Of a stretch of 64,000 nucleotides of DNA, positions 31,564 to 42,345 are shown piece after piece. Under the pieces are notes generated by a model. That model worked only from the letters and a program-made list of their open reading frames with translations, made no database searches and was not told where the DNA came from. The DNA lies in contig NZ_JAHCDA010000001.1 in assembly GCF_018413645.1 (NCBI RefSeq), positions 1,712,911 to 1,776,910 of the forward strand, given 5' to 3'. Origin of the DNA: Roseococcus pinisoli. GTDB taxonomy: Bacteria; Pseudomonadota; Alphaproteobacteria; Acetobacterales; Acetobacteraceae. A program made the position numbers and the translations under genes. The first letter of the stretch is position 1; each line of letters opens with the position of its first letter.

Positions 31564-32724
31564 TTAGCGCAGGACGATCTCCACGCGCCGGTTCTGCGGC
31601 TCGCGGACACCCATGGCCGTGGGAACCAGCGGACGCTCGAAGCCGAAGCCCTGGACCGTGATCTCGTTGCGCCCGATCCCGTGGCGAACCAGCTCGTTGG
31701 CCACCGCCTCGGCGCGGCGCACCGACAGGCGCTGGTTGTAGACCGCCGTACCGGTGCGGTCCGCATGGCCCGAGACCTCGATCCGCGTCGAGCTCACGAC
31801 CCGCGCATTCTGGGCCGCGTCGGCGATGATCTGGCGGGCACGGTCGGTCAGGTCCGCACGATCCCAGTCAAAGAAGACCAGGTAGGTGCGGGCCGGAGCC
31901 GGCTGAGCCACGGCAACCGGGGCCGGCGGCGGCGGCGGGACAGGCTGGTTGAAGGCGTAACGAAGACCCACGAGGACCGAGTGGTTCTCGTTCACGGAGC
32001 GGATGCGGCCCGCCGCAACCGTCGCGCCGGACGCGTTGATGACGCTCGTCCGCATGTCCGTCGGTTCCATGGCGAAGTAGCGATACTCCGCCGTGATCGC
32101 GAGGCCGGGCACCGAGGCGATCGGGAAGGCCGCGCCGCCGATGGCCTGATAGGCAAAGCCGCCGCGCGAGGTATTGGAGATCGCCGCGCCGTCCGGCCCG
32201 TTCACCCGCAGCGGATCCCAGTCGCGCCACGCATAGCCGACGCCGCCGCCGACATAGGGGACGAACCAGGGCACGCCCGGGATGCGGAAGTCATACAGCG
32301 CGTTGGCCATGGCGCCGTAGGTCCGCTGGAAGCCGCCAGCGCGCCCGTTCAGGTTCGCGCCGTTGACGCGATTGACCTTGTCGAAGTCGTTCTGGCGGAA
32401 GTTGCCTTCCACTTCGACGCGCAGGCCGTTGCCGAAGCCCCAGCCCAGGGACGCGACGCCGGTCCAGCCCGTCTCGAACACGGCGCGGCCACGCCCGCCG
32501 ATGCCATTCGCGGCAAGGCCGGCGGCGAGGCTGCTGTCGCTGCGAAGCTGGGTGTTGTTGGTGAAGTTGGCGCCGGCGCCCGCGCCGATATACAGGCCGC
32601 TCACCGTCTGCTGAGGCGCGAGACGGAAGCCGTCGAAAAAGCCTTCTGCCGGCTGCGCGCTGGCAACCGCTGGCAGGGCCAGCAGGGCAGCGCCCGCCAA
32701 AAGGTGGTTCTTGAGATGTGACAT
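31564..32724 (-). CDS. outer membrane protein, OmpA family (beta-barrel plus OmpA C-terminal domain)
   Basis: 386 residues from ATG 32724, preceded by GGAGAG at a good distance. A signal peptide (LLAGAALLALPAVASA) ends near residue 23. The N-terminal part is an 8-stranded beta-barrel type (repeated aromatic-ended strands such as VEVEGNFRQ, AEYRYFAM, VLVGLRYAF). A Pro-rich linker (PPPPPAPVA) leads to the OmpA/MotB domain (YLVFFDWDRADL; IEVSGHADRTG; NRRVEIVL) that binds peptidoglycan. It anchors the outer membrane to the cell wall. An abundant-protein role is supported by the strong terminator. Confidence 0.9.
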   Translation of the reverse strand: MSHLKNHLLAGAALLALPAVASAQPAEGFFDGFRLAPQQTVSGLYIGAGAGANFTNNTQLRSDSSLAAGLAANGIGGRGRAVFETGWTGVASLGWGFGNGLRVEVEGNFRQNDFDKVNRVNGANLNGRAGGFQRTYGAMANALYDFRIPGVPWFVPYVGGGVGYAWRDWDPLRVNGPDGAAISNTSRGGFAYQAIGGAAFPIASVPGLAITAEYRYFAMEPTDMRTSVINASGATVAAGRIRSVNENHSVLVGLRYAFNQPVPPPPPAPVAVAQPAPARTYLVFFDWDRADLTDRARQIIADAAQNARVVSSTRIEVSGHADRTGTAVYNQRLSVRRAEAVANELVRHGIGRNEITVQGFGFERPLVPTAMGVREPQNRRVEIVLR

Positions 32725-32895
32725 GATCGCTCTCCGGATACTCGGTGGTCTCGACGTCAACCGAGTGAGGAGATTGGGGTTTCCGGGATTATGTCAACTT
32801 GAATGCCCTGTGATGTTTTTGTCACGCCCTCCCGCATGGGAAGGTGGGGAATTGGCGCTTGCCCCTGGCAGGGCCCCGGCGTTAGCAGTTGCCGC

Positions 32896-34956
32896 ATGCG
32901 CGCTCTTCTCGCCGTCCTCGGGTTTCTTCTCATGGCCCTGCCGGGCATGGCAGGGGCGCTGGAATCAGCCCCGGTCACCTCGCCGCGCGCCACCGTCACG
33001 CTGGTTTCCGACGTGGCCGCCATGGCGCCCGGCCAGCCTTTCCGGGTGGCGCTTCGCCAGCGCATGGCGCCGGGCTGGCACACCTATTGGCGCAACCCGG
33101 GCGATGCCGGGCAGCCGCCGGAGCTGACCCTGCAGCTCCCCGAGGGCTGGACCGCGGGCGAGCTGCAATTCCCCGCGCCCCACCGCATCCCCTTCGGCCC
33201 TCTGGTGAACTTCGGCTACGAGGACGAGGCGGTCTTCCTCATGGAGATCCGCCCGCCGGCCAACCTCGTGCCCGGCCAGGTCCAGCGCCTGGAGGCCAGC
33301 GCGGACTGGCTGATCTGCGAGCGCGTCTGCATCCCCGAGGAAGGCAGCTTCACCCTCGACATCCCCGTCGAGGCGACGGCCCGCCCCTCCGCCCAGGTGC
33401 TCTTCGCCGCGGCCGAGGCGGCCCTGCCGCGCGCCGCCGCCTTCACCGCCCGCATCGGCTTCGAGGGCGGGCAGGGCGCCATCAGCCTGGAAGGCCCGGG
33501 CATTACCGCCCAGGCGCTGCGTGAGGCCTTCTTCTTCCCGCTGGAGCAGCTCGTCGTCGAGAATGCCGCGCCGCAGCCCCTGACGGCGCGGGAGGGCGGC
33601 TTCACCCTCGGCCTCACCCGGGCCGCGGGCGCCATTCCCGCCACGGTCGAGGGCGTCGTCGCCATCACCGATGCCGCCGGCGTGCGCGGGGCCTATTGGG
33701 TGAGCGCCGTGCCGGGGCCGATGCCGGCGGCTGGCGGGGGCATGCCGCTCTGGCAGGCGCTGCTCTTCGCGGCGCTGGGCGGGGTGATCCTCAACCTCAT
33801 GCCCTGCGTCTTCCCGATCCTGGCCATGAAGGCCATCGCGGTGGCCCGCCTCTCCGGCGCCGACCGGTCCGTGGTGCGCGCGCATTCGGCCGCCTACACG
33901 GCGGGCGTGGTCCTTTCCTTCGTTGCCATCGGCGCCGCGCTGCTGGGCGTGCGGGCGGCGGGGGCGGCGGCGGGCTGGGGCTTCCAGTTCACCTCGCCCC
34001 TCTTCGTTGGCGCCATGGCCTGGCTGATGCTGGCCGTGGGCCTGAACCTCTCGGGCGTCTATGCCATCGGCGGGCCGGTCTCGGCCGGCTCCGGCCTCGC
34101 GGCCAAGGGCGGCAAGGCCGGCAGCTTCTTCACGGGCGTGCTGGCCGTGCTGGTCGCGACGCCCTGCACCGCGCCCTTCATGGCGGCGGCGATCGGGGCC
34201 GCGCTGGCCATGCCGCCCTCCTCGACGCTGGCGGTCTTCGCCGCCATGGGCCTCGGCCTCGCGCTGCCCTATGCGCTGCTGGGCGTCTTCCCCGGTTTCG
34301 CGCGCGTCCTGCCGCGGCCCGGCGCCTGGATGGACCGGCTGAAGCAGTTCCTGGCCTTCCCGATGTACCTGGCGGCCGCCTGGCTCGTTTGGGTCGTGGC
34401 CCAGCAGGCGGGGCCGGACGGCACGCTGATGGTGCTGGTGGGCGCCGTGCTGGTCTCCATGGCGGCCTGGGCGCTGGGCCTGGCGCAGCAGGGCTCGGCC
34501 CGGCGCTGGTTCATGGCCGGTGCCGCCCTTTCCCTCATCGCCGCGCTGGCGCTGCTGCCGATGCTGCGCAGCGCCGGCACCGCCGGGGCGACGGCCTCGG
34601 CGCAGCTCGGCGAGCCCTGGACCGCGGCGCGCGTCGACGCCCTGCGCGGGGAAGGGCGCCCGGTCTTCGTGAACCTGACGGCGGCCTGGTGCATCTCCTG
34701 CAAGGTCAATGAGCGCGTGGCGCTGGACACCACGGCGGTGCGCGCCGCCTTCGCCGCGTCGAACGTCACGGTGCTGACCGGCGACTGGACCAATGGCGAG
34801 CCGGCGATCACCGCGCTGCTCCGCGCCCATGGGCGGGACGGCGTGCCTCTCTACCTCTTCTACCCGGCCGGCGGCGGGGAGCCTGCCATCCTGCCGCAGA
34901 TCCTGACCGAGGGCATGGTGCTCCAGGCGATCGCGGCGGCGACGCCGGGCGCGTAA
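32896..34956 (+). CDS. DsbD-family thiol:disulfide interchange protein
   Basis: 686 residues from ATG 32896. A signal peptide precedes a periplasmic domain with a cysteine pair (CERVC, about residues 141-145). The membrane domain carries NLMPCVFPI (~302) and ATPCTAPFMAA (~422), the two cysteine-bearing helices of DsbD/CcdA, in about eight helices. A C-terminal thioredoxin domain has TAAWCISCK (~595). It passes electrons from cytoplasmic thioredoxin to periplasmic targets. Compared with E. coli DsbD the protein is longer at the N-terminus, like ScsB-type members. The nearby redoxin at 35079 may be a partner. Confidence 0.9.
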   Translation: MRALLAVLGFLLMALPGMAGALESAPVTSPRATVTLVSDVAAMAPGQPFRVALRQRMAPGWHTYWRNPGDAGQPPELTLQLPEGWTAGELQFPAPHRIPFGPLVNFGYEDEAVFLMEIRPPANLVPGQVQRLEASADWLICERVCIPEEGSFTLDIPVEATARPSAQVLFAAAEAALPRAAAFTARIGFEGGQGAISLEGPGITAQALREAFFFPLEQLVVENAAPQPLTAREGGFTLGLTRAAGAIPATVEGVVAITDAAGVRGAYWVSAVPGPMPAAGGGMPLWQALLFAALGGVILNLMPCVFPILAMKAIAVARLSGADRSVVRAHSAAYTAGVVLSFVAIGAALLGVRAAGAAAGWGFQFTSPLFVGAMAWLMLAVGLNLSGVYAIGGPVSAGSGLAAKGGKAGSFFTGVLAVLVATPCTAPFMAAAIGAALAMPPSSTLAVFAAMGLGLALPYALLGVFPGFARVLPRPGAWMDRLKQFLAFPMYLAAAWLVWVVAQQAGPDGTLMVLVGAVLVSMAAWALGLAQQGSARRWFMAGAALSLIAALALLPMLRSAGTAGATASAQLGEPWTAARVDALRGEGRPVFVNLTAAWCISCKVNERVALDTTAVRAAFAASNVTVLTGDWTNGEPAITALLRAHGRDGVPLYLFYPAGGGEPAILPQILTEGMVLQAIAAATPGA

Positions 34957-35078
34957 CGCCGGCATATTTGCCGGGGCCGCGGCGGCGCGATCATGTCATG
35001 AATTTCATAATTCATTTGCCGCGGCGGGGCCGGGCGCGGTAACCATCGCGCGAAGCCCATATCGAAGAGGAGCATGAG

Positions 35079-35702
35079 ATGGTCCAGATGACCCGCCGAG
35101 GCGCCCTGCTGGGTGCCGCCACGCTTCCCCTCATTCCCGCCCTGGCCTTCGCCGCGCCTGCCGTGGGCGCCGCCGCGCCCGACTTCGCGCTGCCCGACCA
35201 GGACGGCACGGTCCGCCGCCTGGCCGATTTCCGCGGCCGCGTCGTCGTCCTGGAATGGACGAACCATGACTGCCCCTATGTGCGGAAGCACTACAACAGC
35301 AGCAACATGCAGAACCTCCAGCGGGAGGCCGCCTCGCGCGACATCGTGTGGCTTTCCATCGCCTCGTCGCCGGAAGGCGAGCAGGGCCATGTGACCGGCC
35401 CGCAGGCGCGCGAGCTCACCACCAGCCGCAACGCCGCGCCGACAGCTGTCCTCCTCGACCACCGCAGCCAGGCCGCGCGCGCCTATGCCGCGACCACGAC
35501 GCCCGGCATGTTCGTGATCGATGGCGAGGGCAAGCTGCGCTACATGGGCGCGATCGACAGCATCCGCTCCACCCGCGTCGAGGATGTGCCCCGCGCGGAA
35601 CCCTTCCTGCGCGACGCCATGATCGCCGTGCGCGAAGGCCGCCCGCTCGAGCGCGGGGTCACCCCGCCCTATGGCTGCGTCATCAAATACGTGAACAGCT
35701 AG
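35079..35702 (+). CDS. exported redoxin/thioredoxin-fold protein
   Basis: 207 residues. The start MTRRGALLGAATLPLIPALAF is a Tat-type signal with twin arginines. The mature domain begins with DFALPDQDGTVRRL and has a single active-site cysteine in NHDCPYVRKHY (residue ~67), as in AhpC/TSA-like peroxiredoxins and alkylhydroperoxide-type thiol proteins; the second cysteine of a CxxC is absent. A second cysteine near the C-terminus (YGCVIKY) could act as the resolving residue. It may be reduced by the DsbD-like protein encoded just upstream. Confidence 0.75.
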   Translation: MVQMTRRGALLGAATLPLIPALAFAAPAVGAAAPDFALPDQDGTVRRLADFRGRVVVLEWTNHDCPYVRKHYNSSNMQNLQREAASRDIVWLSIASSPEGEQGHVTGPQARELTTSRNAAPTAVLLDHRSQAARAYAATTTPGMFVIDGEGKLRYMGAIDSIRSTRVEDVPRAEPFLRDAMIAVREGRPLERGVTPPYGCVIKYVNS

Positions 35703-35760
35703 GCCGCCATCCGGGATAAGCGCCCAGGGCCTCCGGGCCCGGGTGTCCGCCTGTCTCGCC

Positions 35761-35783
35761 CGCCCCGCTTTCGCGGGGCGTTT
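35761..35783 (+). terminator. intrinsic terminator after the redoxin gene
   Basis: CGCCCCGC (35761-35768), loop TTTC, GCGGGGCG (35773-35780), then TTTGG. The 8-base stem is perfect, the T-run short. It closes the dsbD-redoxin region before ettA. Confidence 0.65.
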
Positions 35784-35916
35784 GGCGTTGATGGCCCAGG
35801 CCCCCTCGCAGGGCCCGGGCACCCGGCTTTTCCGCTGGCCACCCGCCCAAGCTTTCCCCCCCGGCCCACAGGGGGTAGAAGCGCCCCACGTTTCCAGCAC
35901 TGAGGCTCCGCGCGCC

Positions 35917-37596
<1,680 letters not shown>

Positions 37597-37611
37597 CGGG
37601 GAGATGTCGAC

Positions 37612-38133
37612 ATGCATGGCCTGATGTCCTCGCCGCGGACGATCGCCACGGCGCGGCTCTCGCTCCTGCCTCCAGGGCGGGAGCAGCTGCCGGAACTCAT
37701 CCGCCTGAAGACCGACGAAGCCGTCTTCGGCTTCATGCTGCACGGCACGCGCTCGGCCGAGCGCGTGCGCGAGGAGCTGGAGGACGACATCGCCTTCTGG
37801 CAGGTGCGCGGCTACGGCACCTGGAGCGTCTTCCTCCGGGAATCCGGCGATTTCCTGGGCATCGCCGGGCTGATGGAACGGCCCGACGGGCGCGGCGTCG
37901 CCGTTCGTTTCGCGCTCTGGCCGGCCTGCCGCGGCAAGGGCTATGCGCGGGAGGCCGCACGGGCGGCGCTCGATTTCGGCCATGCGGCGGGGCTCGGCCG
38001 CATCATCGGCGTGGCGCGGGAGACCAACCACGCCTCGCGCGCGGTGCTGATGGATATCGGCATGCGGGAATGCGACGAGTTCGAGAATCGCGGCCATCGC
38101 ATGATCGTCTATGAGAGCTTCGCGCCCGCCTGA
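37612..38133 (+). CDS. GNAT family acetyltransferase (RimJ/RimL-like)
   Basis: 173 residues. TARLSLLPP at the start, then VFLRESGDFLGIAGL, FALWPACRGKGYAREAARAALDF for acetyl-CoA binding and ETNHASRAVLMDIGM near the end are the typical order in RimJ/RimL-type enzymes, which acetylate protein N-termini or small amines. The gene starts 16 bases after ettA on the same strand. Substrate unknown. Confidence 0.85.
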   Translation: MHGLMSSPRTIATARLSLLPPGREQLPELIRLKTDEAVFGFMLHGTRSAERVREELEDDIAFWQVRGYGTWSVFLRESGDFLGIAGLMERPDGRGVAVRFALWPACRGKGYAREAARAALDFGHAAGLGRIIGVARETNHASRAVLMDIGMRECDEFENRGHRMIVYESFAPA

Positions 38134-38148
38134 GTCAGGCTTTGGGCG

Positions 38149-40227
38149 TCAGGTCTCGGCGGCCAGGGCGAAGTGAAGAGCCGGCCGGGCGACAGGCTCG
38201 GCCGGGACCGTGGGCGCCAGCGGCCGTGCGCCGCAATCGAGAAGATGTCGCGCGATCCGATCCATCTCAGCGCTTGGCCGGGTCGGGTCATGGAAGGGAT
38301 CGTCCTCGGCGCTGCCGGGGGGTACCCAGATCACCGTCTCGTAGCGCGCCCGGGTCAGCAGGACGCGATAGGTGTTCCTGACGAACTCGATTTCTTCCGC
38401 GGCCTTTACGGCCTGCCAGCCGCGTCCGGCGAAACGCCGGCATCCCCATCCCTGGCTGGCCCGCATCAGATCGCCGCCCCAGGCCAGGCCCACGGCATCC
38501 AGCTCCAGCCCCTGGCAGGCATATTCCGTCGCGCAGACTTCCAGCGCATCCGAGGCGCGGACATCCGGCCAGCGTTCCAGGAACCAGGCGACCGGCTCCT
38601 CAGTTCCGACGAGCTGGGCATCGAAGCCCTCGGCTCGCAGGCGACGCGCGCCGGAGGAGCGGACGAAGCCCGCCCGCCGCAGCCCCGGCGTCATGTCGCG
38701 CAGCGCGGCGCGCGCGGCAGTCAGCGAGCGCGTCACGAAATAGGGAACCCCGCCGGCCTCGGCGGCGATGCGTGCGGCCAAGGGGGCATCGTTGCGGAGA
38801 GCCGCATCCACCCAGGCCGCGCCGGCCGTGGAGCGCACGCTGCGGATCGGCACGGTCAGGTCCAGGGCATCGTCAATGCTGAGCCAGGGAGCCGGGCCTT
38901 CGCTGAGCCGCTGCGCCGGCTCCGGCGAGGAAAGCGCCCGGGACGCGGCCACCGCGCGCCATCCCGGTGAGGCCGCGATGACGCGGCCCCATTCGGCGAG
39001 CCCGGCCTCGCCGGTATTGATCTCCTGCCCCTGGCCGATGAGCGCCACGATCGCGGTGAAGCCGTCATGCCGCGCCATGATGGCGAGGGCGTGGGCGGGC
39101 TCGCTCAGCGTGAGGACGCTCTTGCGGCGCTGCGTGTCGCGGCCGGCCTGCGCCGCGTCCCAGGCGCGCTGCGCTTCGTCGAAGACGATGACGCGTTCGG
39201 CCGGAGGGGCGGCGGCATGCGCATTATCCGCCAGGAAGCGATGCACGTTCTGCAGCGCCTGCGAAGTCTCGTGCCGGGCCTGGCGCAGCCTTCCGCTGCG
39301 CGAGCGGCGATCGGGATCGTTGCTGGGGCCGATGGCCAGATCGATGCCCGCGCGGTCGCAGGCCAGCGCCTCCCGCAGCACCGCGACCAGCGGCGCATTG
39401 CCGGTGAGGAAAGCGGTTCCCTCGCGGCGGGCCTCGCCGAAGACGATGTTGAGGCCGCAAAGGGTTTTCCCTGCCCCCGGCACGCCGGTGACGAAAATCA
39501 CCACCCGTTCCTGTTCTGCGCGGGCGGTTTCGAGGGCACGGAGGATGGCGGCGGTGGTGGCACCCAGATTGTCGGTATCCGCCCGGGCCTCGGCGATGTC
39601 GGCCACGCTGTTCCGCGCGAAGAGCCGGGCCGCGGCCTCCACGATGGTGGGCACCGGCTTGTAGCTGGCGTCCAACCACGCCTGGCCGCGGAGCGGACGT
39701 ACCGGGGCGGGCAGCGCGTCATGCAGCGCGGCGAGCCTTTGGCCGAGATTGACGGCATTGGCCTGCGCGACCGGCGCGACGCCGCCGATCGGCAGGCCGA
39801 ACTGGAGCGGCGCGACGCGGGCGGCCTGGGTCAGGACCAGGACCGGCAGGATGGGATGGCCGCGGCTCTGCGCGTGAAAGTCCCAGAGATCCTGGGCGTA
39901 GTCCTCGACCTGGGCGAGCATGGCCGGGGTCACGCTGCCCTGGCCGACCTTGAACTCCAGAACGAAGATGGCGCGTTCGGTGAGCAGCACGGCATCGATG
40001 CGCCGCTCGAGGCGCAGCATGTCGTATTCGAGCGCGAGGGTGGCGCCCTGCCAGCGCGGCGCGGACAGCACCTCCTGCAGCAGCGCGACCTCGGCCTCCC
40101 AGGCACGAAGCTGGGCGGGCTCGCCGGCGAGCCGGCGCGACATCTGCGCCGCGGCCAGGCTGGCCGCGATGTTCTGCGGCGAGCGCTGGAGCAGCTCTCC
40201 CACCGTCATCGACAGCCAGGCCCTCAT
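38149..40227 (-). CDS. DUF2075 (Schlafen-group-3-like) helicase-like protein with N-terminal PD-(D/E)XK nuclease-like domain
   Basis: 692 residues. An N-terminal domain has a nuclease-like motif with Asp78 followed by Glu91-X-Lys93 (DAVLL, then FVLEFKVG). The central P-loop ATPase has Walker A GVPGAGKT (248-255) and Walker B VIVFDEAQR (about residue 350), the combination found in DUF2075 proteins related to helicases. The C-terminal segment carries YRVLLTRARY, typical of the second RecA-like half. The pair suggests ATP-driven DNA or RNA processing. Such proteins occur singly in many genomes and in mobile or defence contexts, but no defence neighbours are present here. The ATG overlaps the stop of the DMT gene. 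The exact role is unknown. Confidence 0.8.
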   Translation of the reverse strand: MRAWLSMTVGELLQRSPQNIAASLAAAQMSRRLAGEPAQLRAWEAEVALLQEVLSAPRWQGATLALEYDMLRLERRIDAVLLTERAIFVLEFKVGQGSVTPAMLAQVEDYAQDLWDFHAQSRGHPILPVLVLTQAARVAPLQFGLPIGGVAPVAQANAVNLGQRLAALHDALPAPVRPLRGQAWLDASYKPVPTIVEAAARLFARNSVADIAEARADTDNLGATTAAILRALETARAEQERVVIFVTGVPGAGKTLCGLNIVFGEARREGTAFLTGNAPLVAVLREALACDRAGIDLAIGPSNDPDRRSRSGRLRQARHETSQALQNVHRFLADNAHAAAPPAERVIVFDEAQRAWDAAQAGRDTQRRKSVLTLSEPAHALAIMARHDGFTAIVALIGQGQEINTGEAGLAEWGRVIAASPGWRAVAASRALSSPEPAQRLSEGPAPWLSIDDALDLTVPIRSVRSTAGAAWVDAALRNDAPLAARIAAEAGGVPYFVTRSLTAARAALRDMTPGLRRAGFVRSSGARRLRAEGFDAQLVGTEEPVAWFLERWPDVRASDALEVCATEYACQGLELDAVGLAWGGDLMRASQGWGCRRFAGRGWQAVKAAEEIEFVRNTYRVLLTRARYETVIWVPPGSAEDDPFHDPTRPSAEMDRIARHLLDCGARPLAPTVPAEPVARPALHFALAAET

Positions 40228-41063
40228 GCCGTTTTCCGCGGCCAGGTCGCGAGCATCACGCTGGCCATCATCAAGGTGAAGCCGGCGAGGTGGACGGCGC
40301 CGAAACTCTCGCCGAGGAAGAGCACCGCCGTCACCGCGGCGGTCGCCGGCAGGAAGGCGGTGAAGACGCCGGCGACCCCGGCCGGGACGCGCTCCAGCCC
40401 TTTGTACCAGAGCAGCAGGCACAGCACGCTCGCGGTCAGGGAGTGGAAGAGCATCAGCCCGAGCATCGCGGGATCCGCCAGCGCGGCCGTCGCGCCTAGG
40501 CCGGGCGCCGCGAAGGGTAGCAGGACGAGCGCGGAAAAGGCCTGCATCCACAGCGAGGCCGTGATCACCGGCACGGCGCCGACGATGCGCTTGGCGAGCA
40601 GGACGTAGATCGCCTCGCCGCCGACGCCGAGGAAGATGAGGAAGTTCCCCAGCACCGAGCCATGCCCGCTCGCATCCAGCCGCGCCAGGGTGATCGCGGC
40701 CATGCCGAAGCCGGCCAGCGCCGCCGCCGCCCACTGGCGGCCGGACAGCCGCTCCCGCAGCCAGAGGAAACTGCCGATCGCCACCACCGCCGGCAGCGTC
40801 GCCAGCACCATCCCGCCCTCCAGCGCCGAAGTCAGCCGGAGTCCGGCCAGGAGGCCCGCATTGTAGATGGCGGTTCCGAACAAAGCCTGAAGGAAGAGGT
40901 TGCGCTTCGCCGACGGGGAGATCCGCACGCGCCCTTCCATCATGCGCGCCAGCGGCCAGAGCACCGCCACCGCCAGCACGCAGCGCAGGAAGGCGACGAG
41001 CGCGATGGGCAGCGCCTCGGCCAGGACCTTGGCGACGGCGACATTCGCGCCGACCAGCATCAT
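40224..41063 (-). CDS. EamA/DMT family permease
   Basis: 279 residues from ATG 41063, with about nine to ten helices. The two EamA repeats are visible (NFLIFLGVGGEAIYVLLAKR, then VAGVFTAFLPATAAVTAVLFLGE). The first helix looks truncated: thirteen in-frame residues (reading ISLRFAYAQLALS) precede the ATG and continue the helix upstream to an ATT codon at 41102, directly after the stop of the preceding gene and with GAGGG ahead of it. The true start may be this ATT. Substrates of the family are diverse (amino acids, nucleosides, toxins). It is co-transcribed with the helicase-like gene. Confidence 0.85.
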   Translation of the reverse strand: MMLVGANVAVAKVLAEALPIALVAFLRCVLAVAVLWPLARMMEGRVRISPSAKRNLFLQALFGTAIYNAGLLAGLRLTSALEGGMVLATLPAVVAIGSFLWLRERLSGRQWAAAALAGFGMAAITLARLDASGHGSVLGNFLIFLGVGGEAIYVLLAKRIVGAVPVITASLWMQAFSALVLLPFAAPGLGATAALADPAMLGLMLFHSLTASVLCLLLWYKGLERVPAGVAGVFTAFLPATAAVTAVLFLGESFGAVHLAGFTLMMASVMLATWPRKTA

Positions 41064-41105
41064 CGAAAGCGCGAGTTGCGCGTAGGCGAAGCGAAGGGAA
41101 ATGGT

Positions 41106-42254
41106 TCAGCCCTCGTCGTCGTGCCGATAGGGGGACAGCGTCGCCAGGTCTTCCATGCGCTCGCGGATCGCCGTGCGCTCGGCCTCCAGGAATTCCGCCA
41201 CGGCGCGGGAGAGGCCGCGATGGGCGATGAGATGCGCGGAATAGGTGGGGGCCGGCAGGTAGCCGCGCTGGATCTTGTGCTCGCCCTGCGCCCCGGCCTC
41301 CACGCGGCCGATGCCGTGCTCGATGGCGAAGTCGATGGCGCGCAGGTAGCAGAGCTCGAAATGCAGGAAGGGCACTTCCTCCTCGCAGCCCCAGTTGCGG
41401 CCGTAGAGCGCCTCGTCGCCCAGCAGGTTCAGCGCGCCGGCGACGGGCGTGCCCTCGCGCTCGGCCCACATGAGCACCACGCGGTCGCCCAGCCGCTCGC
41501 CGAGCAGGGGGAAGAAGGACCTGGTCAGATAGGCGCCGCCCCAGCGGCCATCCACCGTGTTGCGGTAGAAGCGGTAGAAGGCCTGCCAATGCGCGGGCGT
41601 GATCTCGGCGCCGCGCAGCGTGCGCAGGGTCAGGCCGCTTTCCGCAACCGACCGCCGCTCGCGCCGCAGGGCCTTGCGCTTGCGGCTGCTGAGCGCGTTC
41701 AGGAAATCGTCGAAATCCTTGTAGCCGTGATTGTGCCAGTGGAACTGCAGGCCGAGGCGCTGCAGCCAGCCGGCCTCGCCGAGCGCGTGCCACTCCTCCT
41801 CGGTGCAGAAGGTGACATGGACGGAGGAGCACTCGATGGCCTGCATGGCCTGGGCGAGGCCCTGCGCCAGCGCCGCGACGGGAATTCCCGGGCGCCGCAG
41901 CAGCCGCGGGCCGGGGACCGGGCTGAAGGGCACGGCCACCTGCAGTTTGGGATAATAATGCCCGCCCGCGCGCTCATAGGCATCGGCCCAGCCATGGTCG
42001 AAGACGTATTCGCCCTGGGAATGCGACTTGGCGTAGCAGGGCGCGCAGGCCACGATCTGGCCGCCGGCGTCGCGCAGCGCCGCATGCTGCGGCAGCCAGC
42101 CGGTCTTGGTCGAGACGCTGCCGCTATCCTCGAGCGCCGAGAGGAAGGCGTGGGAGACGAAGGGATTGTCGCCCGCGCAGGCGTCCCAATCCGCCGCCGG
42201 AATTTCGGCGATGGCCCGGTGCAGCGAGAGGGTGAGCTCGGGGAGGGAGTCCAT
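41106..42254 (-). CDS. COG3146 / FemAB-like GNAT-fold acyltransferase
   Basis: 382 residues. FSPVPGPRLL in the first half, ALSSRKRKALRRERR (about residues 200-214) and HKIQRGYLPAPTYSAHLI near the C-terminus are conserved in the COG3146 family, which has a duplicated GNAT fold like the peptidyl-transferring FemAB proteins. Function is unproven; transfer of an acyl or aminoacyl group is inferred. The ATG at 42254 was chosen because upstream residues are arginine-rich and not conserved. The gene ends 3 bases before the ATT start candidate of the DMT gene. Confidence 0.85.
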   Translation of the reverse strand: MDSLPELTLSLHRAIAEIPAADWDACAGDNPFVSHAFLSALEDSGSVSTKTGWLPQHAALRDAGGQIVACAPCYAKSHSQGEYVFDHGWADAYERAGGHYYPKLQVAVPFSPVPGPRLLRRPGIPVAALAQGLAQAMQAIECSSVHVTFCTEEEWHALGEAGWLQRLGLQFHWHNHGYKDFDDFLNALSSRKRKALRRERRSVAESGLTLRTLRGAEITPAHWQAFYRFYRNTVDGRWGGAYLTRSFFPLLGERLGDRVVLMWAEREGTPVAGALNLLGDEALYGRNWGCEEEVPFLHFELCYLRAIDFAIEHGIGRVEAGAQGEHKIQRGYLPAPTYSAHLIAHRGLSRAVAEFLEAERTAIRERMEDLATLSPYRHDDEG

Positions 42255-42345
42255 TGCCCCGATTATGGGCCCGGTCGCCGGAAAAAGCAGGCCATCCCCT
42301 GGTGGGAGATGGCCGCTTGTCCTTCGCCGGAGGCCCGGCTTCCGC

